DNA from: Chroococcus sp. CMT-3BRIN-NPC107
Lineage (GTDB): Bacteria > Cyanobacteriota > Cyanobacteriia > Cyanobacteriales > Chroococcidiopsidaceae
DNA: 64,000 nucleotides
Direction of reading: 5' to 3'
NCBI GenBank assembly: GCA_019359635.1
Contig: JAHHGY010000004.1
Location: forward strand, 1-64,000
Under the pieces are notes generated by a model. It worked only from the letters and a program-made list of their open reading frames with translations. It was not told the origin of the DNA and did no database searches. A program made the position numbers and the translations under genes. Every line of letters starts with the position of its first letter. Within the stretch, counting starts at the first letter, position 1. This document shows positions 17,687-27,943 of this stretch, piece after piece.

Positions 17687-18066
17687 TACGCTAGTCTTTT
17701 CTGGAGATGATTTTGTGTCTAGATAGCTCTCTTTAAACAGTGCGAAACAAATTTATATTTTGTCCGCCCTTGGATTATTACTTTAAGAAATGTGTCTTTT
17801 GTTTGCCATTATTCTAAAGAAGTATTTAGATATATTGACAAGTTGCACTTCAATTATTATATAAAATTTTGCCTTGCTGTGGCTAATCCTAGGAATTTGG
17901 AATAATTTTTTAAAGCGATCGCCCGACGACAGAGCAAGACTTTGAACAAGTTTTAGACATCTATCTTGGGATAGATGAAAATCAATTTAACAAAAAATTA
18001 TGCCTTGGGATACTTAAAAAAGTAGCTAATGGATAGCTCTAATAAAGAAAAATTAAAAAGATATTC
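17687..18066. other. 380-base gap with a short coding remnant
   Basis: The gap is AT-rich and should hold the promoters of the small membrane gene (minus) and uvsE (plus). A plus-strand frame at 17914-18036, lying between stops, reads like part of a protein (PTTEQDFEQVLDIYLGID) but has no start codon; it is probably a gene remnant or chance. One HIP1 site overlaps its start. I see no RNA gene. Confidence 0.35.
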
Positions 18067-18996
18067 ATGACTGTTGCTCAAATAGATAAAAAAATCCTGT
18101 TAAATCGCCCAAACTTAGGATTAGTTTGTGTCACGGCTTCCAAAGAAATTCGCTATCGGACAATTACTCGCACTCGATACTTAAATCTAAGCGAAACCGA
18201 ACGCCAAAGCACTCTCACAAATCTTTATAGTGACAATATTAGTCGTCTAGATAAAGCTGTAGATTTTTGTCAGCAACACTCAATTAAGCTTTATCGGCTA
18301 CCTTCTGGCTTGTTTCCGATGAGCGATTGGGAAGACAATATCGGCGAAACAATCCTTGACGCAATGAGCGCACAATTAGCGTTAATTGGCGTAAAAGCTC
18401 AACAATTAGGAATTAGATTAGTATCTCATCCCGATCAATTTGTAGTTTTAAGCTCCGATTCCGAGCAAGTATTGGCAAATAGCATCAAAATCTTAGAAGG
18501 ACAAGCAAAAGTCTTTGATTTGCTCGCTTTACCGCGAAGTCCTTGGGCATTAATGAATATTCACGGCGGAAAATCGCAAAGAATAGATAGGTTAGTCGAA
18601 GTATTAGCACAATTACCTGATGCTATCCGACTTCGCTTAACCTTTGAAAATGACGAATACTCTTATAGTTCCGCAGAAATATTAGAAGTATGCAATAGAT
18701 CCGGCGTACCAATGGTATTTGATGCCCATCATCATATTTGCCATGAAGGTTTGACAACTTACGAAGATCCCTCTGTAGCCGAAATGTTTTATGCAGCAAG
18801 GAAAACGTGGACTAATCCAGATTGGCAATTAGTACATATTTCTAACGGACAATCTAGTTTTAGCGATCGCACGCATAGCGATTTTATTACCGATATGCCC
18901 AGCGTGTACCGCCAAGCACCTTGGATAGAAATAGAAGCTAAAGCTAAAGAAGCAGCTATTTCTCGTGTAGAAGCCGAATGGCTTGTGGGAAAATAA
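18067..18996 (+). CDS. uvsE: UV DNA damage endonuclease (UvdE/UvsE)
   Basis: A 309-residue endonuclease of the UVDE family that nicks DNA 5' of UV photoproducts in an excision pathway independent of UvrABC. It is a TIM barrel with three metal ions; visible metal-ligand regions are SHPDQFVVLSS, NIHGGKSQ, LTFENDE, DAHHHICHEG and HISNGQ. Length is normal. The start ATG is preceded by AAAAAG. It is 26 bases before the Hsp70-like gene and probably shares its transcript. Confidence 0.9.
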   Translation: MTVAQIDKKILLNRPNLGLVCVTASKEIRYRTITRTRYLNLSETERQSTLTNLYSDNISRLDKAVDFCQQHSIKLYRLPSGLFPMSDWEDNIGETILDAMSAQLALIGVKAQQLGIRLVSHPDQFVVLSSDSEQVLANSIKILEGQAKVFDLLALPRSPWALMNIHGGKSQRIDRLVEVLAQLPDAIRLRLTFENDEYSYSSAEILEVCNRSGVPMVFDAHHHICHEGLTTYEDPSVAEMFYAARKTWTNPDWQLVHISNGQSSFSDRTHSDFITDMPSVYRQAPWIEIEAKAKEAAISRVEAEWLVGK

Positions 18997-19022
18997 TTTT
19001 TAATTAAGCCTTACCGCTATCT

Positions 19023-20606
19023 ATGCTTGCAATTGACTTTGGTACAAGTAACACTTGTGTAACTCGCATTAATCCCGTCACCGGACAATCGGAAACTCTC
19101 AACATTCCCGGCTTATCTCAGCAAATCGGGGCAAATCCACCCTTAATTCCTAGCCTGGTATATGTCGAAAATGCTGCCGAAGGTAAAGTATTAATCGGGC
19201 AACAAGTACGCGATCGCGGTTACGATAGCAAAAACGATCCAAGATTTTTCCGTAACTTCAAACGCGGTATTGGCGCAAATATTCAGGGCTTTTTACCAGA
19301 ATTAGACGGTCAAATTGTCTCTTTTGAGCAAGTAGGAACATGGTTTCTAACTAATCTAATTTCCCAACTAGGAAGCGTCGAATCTTTAGTTTTAACCGTA
19401 CCTGTAGATAGCTTTGAATCTTACCGTCACTGGCTAGGGGAAGTCTGTCAAACTTTGCCTATAGAGCAAGTTAGAATGCTCGATGAGCCTACCGCCGCCG
19501 CTTTGGGCTATGGTATGGCAGATAAAGAAAATTTGCTAGTAATTGATTTTGGTGGCGGGACGTTAGATCTATCTTTGGTAAGAGTAGATCCAAGCATCCA
19601 AGCGGGTAAAACTCCTTTAGGCTTTTTACTCAAATTTGGGCAAAAATCCTTAGCTGAAAAATCTGGGCAAAAATTAAAAATCGCCCGCGTCCTAGCCAAA
19701 GCTGGGCAAAATTTGGGCGGTACAGATATCGATAACTGGTTAGTTGAATACTTCGCTCAAACCCAAGGATTAGCTGCGACATCGTTAACAGCTAGGTTGG
19801 CGGAGCGGGTAAAAGTTCAACTATCTTCCCAAGAGCGAGGGACGGAAGTTTATTTTGACGATCAAACCCTAGACAGCTACGAGTTAGATTTAAACCGCGA
19901 TACTTTAGAAACCATCCTCAAAGAACATCAGTTTTTTGAGCAACTAGACGAATGTATGACGCAGCTATTGTATCAAGCGCGGCGACAAGGTTTAGAAATC
20001 GCCGATATCAATGCAGTGCTGTTAGTTGGCGGTACTTCGCAAATGCCTGTAGTGCAAAATTGGGTACAAAAATACTTCGATCCAGCATTAATAAGTAACC
20101 AAAAACCCTTTGAAGCGATCGCTTTTGGCGCACTGCAACTAACTCAAGGCGTGGAAGTAAAAGACTTTCTCTATCACAGCTATGGTGTTCGTTATTGGGA
20201 CAGGCGTAATAATCGCCACAACTGGCATCCTTTAATTAAAACCGGGCAACCTTACCCAATGCAAGATCCGGTAGAGCTAGTATTAGGCGCTTCGGTCGAA
20301 AATCAGCCAAGTATTGAATTAATTATTGGTGAATTGGGAAGCGAAACCGGAGCAACCGAAGTTTATTATGATGGCGAAATGTTGATTACTCGTCGCCAAA
20401 AAGATAGTCAAATTCAAGTACAGCCATTAAACGATTCTGATGGTGCAGCAACTATTGCTCAATTAACCCCCCCAGGATTTCCCGGAAGCGATCGCCTTAA
20501 AGTTTTATTCTACGTTGACGAGCAGCGTTTTTTGAGAATGACGGTTGAGGATTTACTGACAAATCAAACGTTATTAGAAGATCGTTTAGTAACCCAGTTG
20601 AGTTAG
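19023..20606 (+). CDS. Hsp70 family protein (non-canonical DnaK-like)
   Basis: A 527-residue protein with a complete Hsp70/actin ATPase: phosphate-1 motif LAIDFGTSNT, phosphate-2 motif VIDFGGGTLDLSLV, and adenosine motif VLLVGGTSQMP. The C-terminal part after about residue 370 is short and unlike the DnaK substrate-binding domain, so this is a divergent Hsp70 and not the main chaperone. It is 26 bases after uvsE on the same strand. It overlaps the convergent GST gene by 21 bases. HIP1 sites inside are typical of the genome. Confidence 0.85.
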   Translation: MLAIDFGTSNTCVTRINPVTGQSETLNIPGLSQQIGANPPLIPSLVYVENAAEGKVLIGQQVRDRGYDSKNDPRFFRNFKRGIGANIQGFLPELDGQIVSFEQVGTWFLTNLISQLGSVESLVLTVPVDSFESYRHWLGEVCQTLPIEQVRMLDEPTAAALGYGMADKENLLVIDFGGGTLDLSLVRVDPSIQAGKTPLGFLLKFGQKSLAEKSGQKLKIARVLAKAGQNLGGTDIDNWLVEYFAQTQGLAATSLTARLAERVKVQLSSQERGTEVYFDDQTLDSYELDLNRDTLETILKEHQFFEQLDECMTQLLYQARRQGLEIADINAVLLVGGTSQMPVVQNWVQKYFDPALISNQKPFEAIAFGALQLTQGVEVKDFLYHSYGVRYWDRRNNRHNWHPLIKTGQPYPMQDPVELVLGASVENQPSIELIIGELGSETGATEVYYDGEMLITRRQKDSQIQVQPLNDSDGAATIAQLTPPGFPGSDRLKVLFYVDEQRFLRMTVEDLLTNQTLLEDRLVTQLS

Positions 20607-21263
20607 TTTTTCCTCGCTTTTAGTTTTTCGCCTAATTTGGAGTTGAACCCACTTTTGCCATCGCTGAAAGCTAGGCTCGTCTGGTGTAGTTTGTTGCCAA
20701 GCTGGGCGATCGCTAATACGTTCTCGCCAAGCCTCTAAGTAAGGATACTCATTGAACGAGACTCCTAAACGGTGAAAGAGCGGAATCGTTGCACCCGCTA
20801 CAATATCACCCAGATTTAGGCGATCGCCCCCAAAATACGTTTTTCCCTGCAACTCATTATCCAGAAATTGCCAAGCCGTAGCTAGGTGCGTCTGTTTAGC
20901 ATCAGATAAAGGCTGTTGTTCGACATTAACAACAGCAGTCACCTTTGACATTAACTCGTTTACGGTGACTTGTTGCACCATCCGCATTTTAGTAGTTGCT
21001 TGAATTTCAGTCGGAATTAAAGCTAAATCGGGATAACGCAGTTCAAGATAGTCTAAAATTGCCAAAGATTCAAATACCCGAAAATCACCATCTACAATAA
21101 CAGGCACATGGTGAAAAGGGTTAATTGCCAAAAATTCCGACTCAAACTGCTGACCAATGCCTAGATTAACTTCAATAGGCTGGTGAGGAATCTGTTTTTC
21201 TAAAAGTAGTAGCCACACCCGCCGCGAAATTGGCGAAAGTGGGTGGTAATAAAATTTCAGCAT
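20586..21263 (-). CDS. Glutathione S-transferase family protein
   Basis: A 225-residue cytosolic GST. The thioredoxin-like N-domain begins MLKFYYHPLSPISRRV, with a serine near residue 12 as possible catalytic residue. The glutathione-binding HHVPVIVDGDFRVFES lies near residues 52-67. The helical C-domain follows (GDRLNLGDIVAGA). Length is normal. It overlaps the Hsp70-like gene by 21 bases at the 3' side and lies 34 bases downstream of the 2OG oxygenase gene on the same strand. Confidence 0.85.
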   Translation of the reverse strand: MLKFYYHPLSPISRRVWLLLLEKQIPHQPIEVNLGIGQQFESEFLAINPFHHVPVIVDGDFRVFESLAILDYLELRYPDLALIPTEIQATTKMRMVQQVTVNELMSKVTAVVNVEQQPLSDAKQTHLATAWQFLDNELQGKTYFGGDRLNLGDIVAGATIPLFHRLGVSFNEYPYLEAWRERISDRPAWQQTTPDEPSFQRWQKWVQLQIRRKTKSEEKLTQLGY

Positions 21264-21297
21264 AGGAAATCTATTTTAAAAATCTAAAAACATAGCT

Positions 21298-21891
21298 CTA
21301 TTTCAGCTTTCTCGACTCAATAGTAAATTCAGGAATTTGCTCAAGTTCCCGTTCTACAAGATTATATTGTTCGCAAACCAAGCTTAAACGATTGGAAACC
21401 GCGCTTTTAACTTCATTTACTGAGTGCGTCAAATCCCCTTGAAAAAGTACCAACGTATTGTATTGAGGTTTTATACAGCCAACTTGTTTTTTGGCGTGAC
21501 GCAATACTAATTCGCCACCTTCTATCTCTGCTGGAACTTGCACGTAAAGGACGCTAACCATTGCAGGCGGTTCGATAGTTTTGCAATACGATCGCAAACT
21601 CCGATCTATATGCGGATCGACGCGCGAACCTTGATTTAATAGCAAAGGATTGAGATAAAAGGCATTACAATCTTCCTGCAAAGCAATATCAAGATAGTTT
21701 TTAAAAAATGGAAAGCAACGCTCAACTTCGCTAATGTGCGACCTTTGAAACACCACAGAAAATCCTTTTGTTGCTACAAAGTCGCGGTTGAGATTATTAA
21801 CGGCTAAATAGGGACAAGCTAAAATCTTGGATTGTAACTTAGTAAGGTAGTTTGGCTTAAATGTATTTTGTATAGTGCTGTAATAACTCAT
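21298..21891 (-). CDS. 2-oxoglutarate/Fe(II)-dependent oxygenase
   Basis: A 197-residue protein with the double-stranded beta-helix iron site: HID (His-x-Asp) near residue 97, a distal histidine in LTHSVNEV, and the 2-oxoglutarate-binding arginine in NRLSLV. GGELVLRH is a further family motif. Such enzymes hydroxylate proteins or small molecules; the substrate is not known. It is probably co-transcribed with the GST gene 34 bases downstream. Confidence 0.8.
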   Translation of the reverse strand: MSYYSTIQNTFKPNYLTKLQSKILACPYLAVNNLNRDFVATKGFSVVFQRSHISEVERCFPFFKNYLDIALQEDCNAFYLNPLLLNQGSRVDPHIDRSLRSYCKTIEPPAMVSVLYVQVPAEIEGGELVLRHAKKQVGCIKPQYNTLVLFQGDLTHSVNEVKSAVSNRLSLVCEQYNLVERELEQIPEFTIESRKLK

Positions 21892-22041
21892 GAATCAGTC
21901 TTATTTAGTCTCGGCGGCAAAAATGATATTTCTCAATTAGACAAAAATCATCCGGACGGATTCTAATTATAAAGTCATTATTACGATCCAAAAGCACAAT
22001 AATTGAACCATTTTGAATCAAAATTAAGCTATGATTTGTTT

Positions 22042-22084
22042 TTTTGACAGCAAAAAGCCCCCCATTTATCAATGAAAGGCTTTT
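22042..22084 (-). terminator. Intrinsic terminator after the membrane-protein gene
   Basis: A stem AAAAAGCC (about 22052-22059) with GGCTTTTT (about 22078-22085) and an 18-base loop lies about 25 bases after the stop of the gene at 22111-22608, with A/T tracts on both sides. It falls inside a 75-codon minus-strand ORF (21905-22132) that overlaps that gene, which argues that the ORF is not real. Confidence 0.6.
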
Positions 22085-22110
22085 TAAAAATTGAGATGGT
22101 TTAAAATTTC

Positions 22111-22608
22111 TTAAGCTTCTTGGCGAAAACACCAGCCCAAAAGCGTACCGCCTACCACTAACTTAATTGCTTCTAAGAGCCAATAAGCAACGTGCAAATT
22201 ATTCATCGTGCTAGGAAATTCAGCAGTTTCAAATAAATTTAGTTGTACTCCGGTAGCGCACATTTGCGGAGTCAAAAAGTAAGCATTAGTCAAAGCTACA
22301 ACTAACATTAGTCCTGATAAAATTACCGCACCGCGTCGCCAGTTGTTGCTCACAAAAGCTGTTTTGTTTAAAGCTAGTATGCTGGTTAATACTACCGCCG
22401 CCCCTACTAATTCAATGCGATTAAAATTCCAGAAAATTAGATAACCTGCGGAAGTAAAACCCGCTTGCGTCATCATCCCTGACACATACAAACTAGGCAT
22501 AATTACCCAGTCTAAAATTAAGCTTGCACCCAGCCACAAACCCAAGGTTAATAGAACAACAGTTTGCCAAGGCGATCGCGCGCTTTGCAGGTTAGAAACA
22601 GCAGTCAT
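22111..22608 (-). CDS. Cyanobacterial membrane protein of unknown function
   Basis: A 165-residue integral membrane protein with four hydrophobic segments (about residues 16-38, 60-80, 90-108, 140-160). It resembles DUF4149-like small membrane proteins of cyanobacteria, but I cannot confirm the family. The short motif TNAYFLTPQM lies after the third helix and would face one side of the membrane. A terminator follows. Start ATG at 22608 is preceded by GAGGAAAT in the reading sense, a good ribosome site. Confidence 0.65.
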   Translation of the reverse strand: MTAVSNLQSARSPWQTVVLLTLGLWLGASLILDWVIMPSLYVSGMMTQAGFTSAGYLIFWNFNRIELVGAAVVLTSILALNKTAFVSNNWRRGAVILSGLMLVVALTNAYFLTPQMCATGVQLNLFETAEFPSTMNNLHVAYWLLEAIKLVVGGTLLGWCFRQEA

Positions 22609-22778
22609 ATAATTTCCTCTGATGTATTCTATATTTTTAGCTTAACTATTTTTGCTAGTTACAGTTGCGAAATAATTTTTAAAGTAAAACCTAGTTAAAC
22701 CCTAAGTTTTGTGAACTCTAACCAAGACTGATAACAATTGTCTAGATTGGAATTATAGAAGTAGCCTTAAATTTTGAT

Positions 22779-23333
22779 ATGTTAATCCGCCGCCCAATTT
22801 TAGTTGCAATGGTAGCAATGGCGAGTATTTCCGTAATTGCACCAGAACTTGCGCGAGGGGTTCAGTTAAGAGATGGAACTGTATCTTTTGTTGAACAGCC
22901 TCGTTTGGTAGCAACCGCAACCACAATTCAAGATGTGAATGCGTGGGGTGCAACTTACTATTTCACTATCGACTTACCAGAAAAAGCCGGAGAACCCTTG
23001 CGAACCGTTACATTTAATCAGTACGAGGGGGTAGCTAATATTCGCTTCGATCTCGAAGATACCCGCGCTTTTGAAGGAACGCGCCGAAATAGAGGAGAAA
23101 ATCTTACTTTAAGCTCCGTAACTAGAAACAAAGAAACGCGGACGGTAACTGTAGTATTTGACCCACCGATCGCTCCCGGAAAAACAATTACAATTGGTTT
23201 GCGTCCAGTGCAAAATCCCTTCTCGTCGGGAGTTTACTTGTTTGGAGTCAAAGCTTTTCCCCCTGGAGAAAAAACTGCTGGGCAATTTATGGGTTATGGA
23301 CGGCTGCAATTTTACGGCGATTTATTTGACTAA
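22779..23333 (+). CDS. DUF2808 family exported protein
   Basis: A 184-residue protein of the cyanobacterial DUF2808 family. A signal peptide covers residues 1-27 (MLIRRPILVAMVAMASI then an alanine-rich site). The mature beta-rich part contains YYFTIDLPEKAGEPLRTVTF and FDPPIAPGKTITIGL, and ends in the family pattern GVYLFGVKAFPPG. It should be periplasmic or outer-membrane associated. A second, more diverged member lies at 42705-43235. Its end overlaps convergent recN by 12 bases. Confidence 0.82.
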   Translation: MLIRRPILVAMVAMASISVIAPELARGVQLRDGTVSFVEQPRLVATATTIQDVNAWGATYYFTIDLPEKAGEPLRTVTFNQYEGVANIRFDLEDTRAFEGTRRNRGENLTLSSVTRNKETRTVTVVFDPPIAPGKTITIGLRPVQNPFSSGVYLFGVKAFPPGEKTAGQFMGYGRLQFYGDLFD

Positions 23334-25052
23334 CTTTGCTTGGCGCAAATGGGCGGCTTGAACCAGTAAGGAATCAGCAAAAGCGATCGCCTCTGTTTGA
23401 GATTGTCCGCTTGCTAAGGTGGCTAATTCTTCTCGGCGAGTTGAAAAATTATCCAAGGCTTTTACGCGCACCACCGTCCGAATATCAGCGTCTGTAGAGG
23501 TATCAAGAGATTGTTTATCAACGCGGAAGTGACGATCTGCCATTGCGGCAACTAAAGGCTGGTGAGTGACACATAATACTTGTTGGCGATCGCTTAATTG
23601 ATGCAACTTCTCGGCGATCGCATTTGCCACTTTTCCCGATACGCCTACATCAATTTCATCAAATATCAAAGTTCCCACCGGATCTAAGCTAGAAAAGCAA
23701 GCTTTTAAGGCTAATAAAAATCGGCTCATTTCTCCCCCCGAAGCAACTTCTGTAAGCGGTTGCAATGGTTCGCCAGGATTGGCGCTAAATAAAAAGGTAA
23801 TGCGGTTTCCCCCCATAGCGGAAACTGTAGTTGGTTCAATAGCAACTTGAAACTGTACTTTATCCATTGCTAACGGCTTAAGTTCGGTTAATAGCCTTTC
23901 TTCCATCCGCAAGGCGGTAGCTTGGCGCAATGCCGTTAGTTTATCTACCGTTTGCATGAGTTTTGTATAACAAGCTTGTTCCCTTTGTTCTAATGCTTCA
24001 ATTGATTGTTCGCCGCCGTCTATTTCGGCTAATTCTGCTTGGACGCGATCGTAATAAGCAATGACTTCTGCTAAAGTGGGCCCGTATTTACGGCAAATTT
24101 GTTTTAATTCTCTTACGCGCTCCTCCACTTCGGCTAATCTCTGCGGATCGGCTTCTAAAGCATCGCCATAAACGTGTATTTGTCTCCCAACTTCGCCAAC
24201 GGCGGCTAAAGCTTCGGAAATCGCATCTACCAACGGCTGCAACTGAGAATCGTATTGCACCATATCAGTTAAAACTATTTCCGCATTTCCCAACAAATCC
24301 GCCGCCGCCAACCCATCGTTATCGTTTTGATATACTGCCTGATAAACCTTGTAGCTTAACTGCTGTAATTCCACTACATGACCCAGACGCTGGCTTTCTT
24401 GTTCTAAGGCTTCAAATTCGTTAGGATCGCTTAAAGAAGCTGCTCCTAATTCTTGTGCTTGATACTTAAGTAAGTCTAATTGCTGCAAACGCTGGCGATC
24501 ACCCTGGCGACGTTTTTCTAAATTTGTCTTAGCTTCCCCGTAATCTGCAAACAGCTTTCCAACAATTTCCCGCTCTTTAAAATGCGCCTCGCCGCCATAA
24601 AGATCCAACCATTGCCTAACTTGTGCCGATTGTCCTACTTGTACCGTTTGCCCTTGGGCGGTAATTTCTACCAATAAGCCGCGCAATTGCGTCATTACTT
24701 GACGATTGACTAATACGCCATTTACCCGCGTGCGACTGCGAAGACTGCCACTACTAGCATTCATTTCTCGACTGCAAACTATGGTTTCTTCATCAATTAG
24801 TTCAATTTCTTGTTCTACTAACCAAGCAGCCAAAGAGCGGTTTAATTTAAAGGTAGCTTCTACCATCGACCGATTTGAGCCTGTACGGATAGCACGGCTA
24901 GAAACCTTACCTCCCAAAGCCGCATCGATCGCATCCAAAATAATTGATTTTCCCGCACCCGTTTCTCCCGTTAGCACGTTTAAACCCGTGCCAAATTCCA
25001 AATTCAGCCGATCGATTAAAGCAAAGTTTTCAATTAAAAGAGATAGCAGCAT
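23322..25052 (-). CDS. recN: DNA repair protein RecN
   Basis: A 576-residue SMC-like ATPase that acts on double-strand breaks. Walker A GETGAGKS is at residues 28-35, two coiled-coil arms occupy the middle, and the signature VASGGEMSRFLLALKA and Walker B LIFDEIDVGVSG are in the C-terminal third. Length is typical. It is read divergently from clpB; the 187-base gap between them holds a nested dyad listed separately. Its 3' end overlaps the DUF2808 gene. Confidence 0.93.
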   Translation of the reverse strand: MLLSLLIENFALIDRLNLEFGTGLNVLTGETGAGKSIILDAIDAALGGKVSSRAIRTGSNRSMVEATFKLNRSLAAWLVEQEIELIDEETIVCSREMNASSGSLRSRTRVNGVLVNRQVMTQLRGLLVEITAQGQTVQVGQSAQVRQWLDLYGGEAHFKEREIVGKLFADYGEAKTNLEKRRQGDRQRLQQLDLLKYQAQELGAASLSDPNEFEALEQESQRLGHVVELQQLSYKVYQAVYQNDNDGLAAADLLGNAEIVLTDMVQYDSQLQPLVDAISEALAAVGEVGRQIHVYGDALEADPQRLAEVEERVRELKQICRKYGPTLAEVIAYYDRVQAELAEIDGGEQSIEALEQREQACYTKLMQTVDKLTALRQATALRMEERLLTELKPLAMDKVQFQVAIEPTTVSAMGGNRITFLFSANPGEPLQPLTEVASGGEMSRFLLALKACFSSLDPVGTLIFDEIDVGVSGKVANAIAEKLHQLSDRQQVLCVTHQPLVAAMADRHFRVDKQSLDTSTDADIRTVVRVKALDNFSTRREELATLASGQSQTEAIAFADSLLVQAAHLRQAKLVK

Positions 25053-25127
25053 AAAAACTTAATTCACCGTCAGGTTAGATGCCAAAAATTGCTAGTTTGA
25101 GAGACACTTTTAGTCTAATGCGAGTTC

Positions 25128-25192
25128 TTAGCATAGTACATACATACTTGTACATCGATGCTAAACAATAAAGATTAAACTGTTGATGTACA
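25128..25192. promoter_or_regulatory. Nested dyad between recN and clpB
   Basis: TTAGCAT (25128-25134) is mirrored by ATGCTAA (25158-25164). Inside it, GTACA (25136-25140) is mirrored by TGTAC (25149-25153). TGTACATC (25149-25156) also pairs with GATGTACA (25185-25192). The position between a stress chaperone and a repair gene fits an operator, but it matches neither the classic CIRCE element nor a LexA box in spacing. Confidence 0.35.
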
Positions 25193-25239
25193 GGCAATTT
25201 TTAAACAAATTTCTATCGCCAACTTAAAAATATTCCAAA

Positions 25240-27876
25240 ATGCAGCCTACCGATCCTAACAAGTTCACAGACAAAGCATGGGACGCAATTGTAAAATCCC
25301 AAGATATAGCTCGGAGTTATTTACAGCAGCAACTAGATGTAGAGCATTTAGTATTAGCGCTTTTAGAACCGAACGAATTGGGCGATCGCATTTTAAATAA
25401 AGCCGGGATTGAACTTAGCCGCTTTCAACAACAACTCGATGCTTTTACCCAGCGCCAGCCCAAAATTGGCAAAAGCGAACAACTCTTCCTAGGGCGCAGT
25501 TTAGACCTCTTGCTCGACCGCGCAGAGGCAGCTAGAGCGAAGATGGAAGATGAGTTTATATCCATCGAACACATACTTTTAGGCTTTGCTCAAGATGATC
25601 GCATTGGTCGCCGTTTGTACAAAACTTTTAACCTCGACACGGCAAAATTAGAAGCCGCAATTCAAACGGTTAGAGGTAGCCAAAAAGTTACCGATCAAAC
25701 CCCTGAGTCACGCTACCAAGCCTTAGAAAAGTTTGGGCGAGATTTAACCGAACAAGCAAAAAGTGGCAAACTCGACCCCGTAATTGGTAGAGATGAAGAA
25801 ATTAGAAGGGTAATTCAAGTATTGTCAAGGCGCAGTAAAAATAATCCCGTCTTAATTGGCGAACCAGGAGTAGGTAAAACTGCGATCGCTGAAGGGTTAG
25901 CGCAACGGATAATTAATGGTGATGTTCCCGAAAATCTCAAAAATCGCCAACTAATTTCGCTAGATATGGGTAGCTTAATTGCTGGGGCTAAATATCGGGG
26001 AGAATTTGAAGATCGTTTGCGCTCGGTATTAAAAGAAGTTACCGGATCTAACGGGCAAATTGTTCTATTTATCGACGAATTACACACCGTTGTAGGCGCA
26101 GGCGCAAGTCAAGGCACAATGGACGCGGGAAACCTGCTTAAACCCATGCTGGCGCGGGGAGAATTGCGTTGTATTGGCGCAACAACCTTAGACGAGTACC
26201 GCAAGTACATTGAAAAAGATGCCGCCCTAGAAAGACGCTTTCAGCAAGTGTACGTGAACGAGCCGACGGTAGAAACCACAATTTCTATTTTGCGCGGCTT
26301 AAAACAACGCTACGAAGTGCATCATAGTGTCAAAATTACCGATTCTTCGCTAGTCGCCGCCGCTACCTTATCTAATCGTTATATAAGCGATCGCTTTTTG
26401 CCCGATAAAGCAATTGACCTAGTAGACGAAGCCGCCGCGCAGTTAAAAATGGAAATTACTTCTAAACCCTCAGAATTAGAGGCAATCGATCGGCGGATTA
26501 TGCAGCTAGAAATGGAAAAACTATCTTTAGCTGGAGAAGATCAACGCGCCACCACTACCAAAGAGCGTTTAGATCGAATTCAGCAAGAAATCGCTAGTTT
26601 AACCGAAAAGCAGCAGGAATTTAACAACCAATGGCAAGGAGAAAAACAGATACTAGATGCCATTAGTACCTTAAAGAAAGAAGAAGATTTTCTAAGAGTT
26701 CAAATCGAACAAGCCGAACGCGCTTATGACTTAAATACCGCCGCACAGTTAAAGTACGGGCAATTAGAAGGAGTACAACACGAAAGAGAAGCCAAAGAAG
26801 CGAAGTTATTAGAAATTCAAACCCAAGGTTCTACCCTCCTGCGTGAAGAAGTAACCGAAGCTGATATCGCCGAAATAGTCGCAAAATGGACGGGAATACC
26901 TGTAAATCGCCTTCTAGAATCCGAACGTCAAAAACTCCTGCAACTAGAAAGCCACTTACACGAGCGAGTAATTGGTCAAACCGAAGCTGTAGAAGCCGTT
27001 GCCGCCGCCATTCGCCGCGCTCGTGCCGGGATGAAAGATCCCGGTCGCCCGATTGGTTCCTTCCTCTTTATGGGCCCTACAGGAGTAGGTAAAACTGAAT
27101 TAGCCCGCGCTTTGGCACAATTTTTATTTGATGCAGACGATGCTTTAGTGCGTTTAGATATGTCCGAATACATGGAAAAACACTCAGTATCGCGCTTAGT
27201 AGGTGCGCCTCCAGGCTATGTAGGCTACGAAGAAGGCGGACAATTATCCGAAGCCGTGCGCCGTCGTCCTTATTCGGTCGTATTGCTAGACGAAGTAGAA
27301 AAAGCGCACCCCGATGTCTTCAACATTTTGCTACAAGTGTTAGACGATGGCAGAATTACCGATTCTCAAGGAAGGACAGTAGATTTTCGCAACTCTGTAA
27401 TTGTCATGACTAGCAATATTGGTAGCGAACATATATTGGATGTAGCAGGAGACGATCGCAAATACGAACAAATGCAAACTAAAGTATTAGAAGCATTGCG
27501 ATCGCATTTTCGTCCCGAATTTCTCAATCGCGTGGATGATATTATTTTATTCCATACCCTCAATCGCAGCGAATTACGGCAAATTGTCGCTATCCAAATC
27601 AAGCGCGTGATGAATCTATTAGCCGACCAAAAAATCAGCTTAGAATTATCTTCCCCCGCTTTAGACTTCTTAGCAGAAGCAGGTTATGACCCGGTTTATG
27701 GCGCTCGTCCTTTAAAACGGGCAATTCAAAAACAAATCGAAAACCCTCTAGCTACTAAGCTATTGGAAAATACTTTTACTGAGGGCGATACAATTCTTGT
27801 AGATTATGCAGACAGTGGTTTGACCTTTAGTCGTCAACTTCCTGTTAGCTTGCTTAAAAAAGTTAAAGCAAGTTAG
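25240..27876 (+). CDS. clpB: ATP-dependent disaggregase ClpB
   Basis: An 878-residue Hsp100 chaperone that extracts proteins from aggregates together with the DnaK system. Order: Clp N-domain (about 1-150), first AAA+ with Walker [15 protein letters not shown] near residue 207 and Walker [13 protein letters not shown], coiled-coil M-domain (about 400-530), second AAA+ with [14 protein letters not shown] and [14 protein letters not shown]. No IGF/IGL loop is seen, as expected for a chaperone that does not pair with ClpP. The N-terminus resembles the heat-inducible ClpB1 of cyanobacteria. It lies 67 bases before htpG. Confidence 0.95.
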   Translation: MQPTDPNKFTDKAWDAIVKSQDIARSYLQQQLDVEHLVLALLEPNELGDRILNKAGIELSRFQQQLDAFTQRQPKIGKSEQLFLGRSLDLLLDRAEAARAKMEDEFISIEHILLGFAQDDRIGRRLYKTFNLDTAKLEAAIQTVRGSQKVTDQTPESRYQALEKFGRDLTEQAKSGKLDPVIGRDEEIRRVIQVLSRRSKNNPVLIGEPGVGKTAIAEGLAQRIINGDVPENLKNRQLISLDMGSLIAGAKYRGEFEDRLRSVLKEVTGSNGQIVLFIDELHTVVGAGASQGTMDAGNLLKPMLARGELRCIGATTLDEYRKYIEKDAALERRFQQVYVNEPTVETTISILRGLKQRYEVHHSVKITDSSLVAAATLSNRYISDRFLPDKAIDLVDEAAAQLKMEITSKPSELEAIDRRIMQLEMEKLSLAGEDQRATTTKERLDRIQQEIASLTEKQQEFNNQWQGEKQILDAISTLKKEEDFLRVQIEQAERAYDLNTAAQLKYGQLEGVQHEREAKEAKLLEIQTQGSTLLREEVTEADIAEIVAKWTGIPVNRLLESERQKLLQLESHLHERVIGQTEAVEAVAAAIRRARAGMKDPGRPIGSFLFMGPTGVGKTELARALAQFLFDADDALVRLDMSEYMEKHSVSRLVGAPPGYVGYEEGGQLSEAVRRRPYSVVLLDEVEKAHPDVFNILLQVLDDGRITDSQGRTVDFRNSVIVMTSNIGSEHILDVAGDDRKYEQMQTKVLEALRSHFRPEFLNRVDDIILFHTLNRSELRQIVAIQIKRVMNLLADQKISLELSSPALDFLAEAGYDPVYGARPLKRAIQKQIENPLATKLLENTFTEGDTILVDYADSGLTFSRQLPVSLLKKVKAS

Positions 27877-27943
27877 ATAAAAAAGACTTTGCACTCCCAC
27901 ACCTATTAGAATCTTAATCAAATAATCACTGCATCTAAAACTC

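Noticed and set aside
17914..18036. Start-less plus frame before uvsE as a real gene
   Set aside because: Only 40 codons, no start, stop directly upstream; kept only as a possible remnant in the gap entry.
21905..22132. 75-codon minus ORF
   Set aside because: It overlaps the end of the membrane-protein gene and contains that gene's terminator hairpin.
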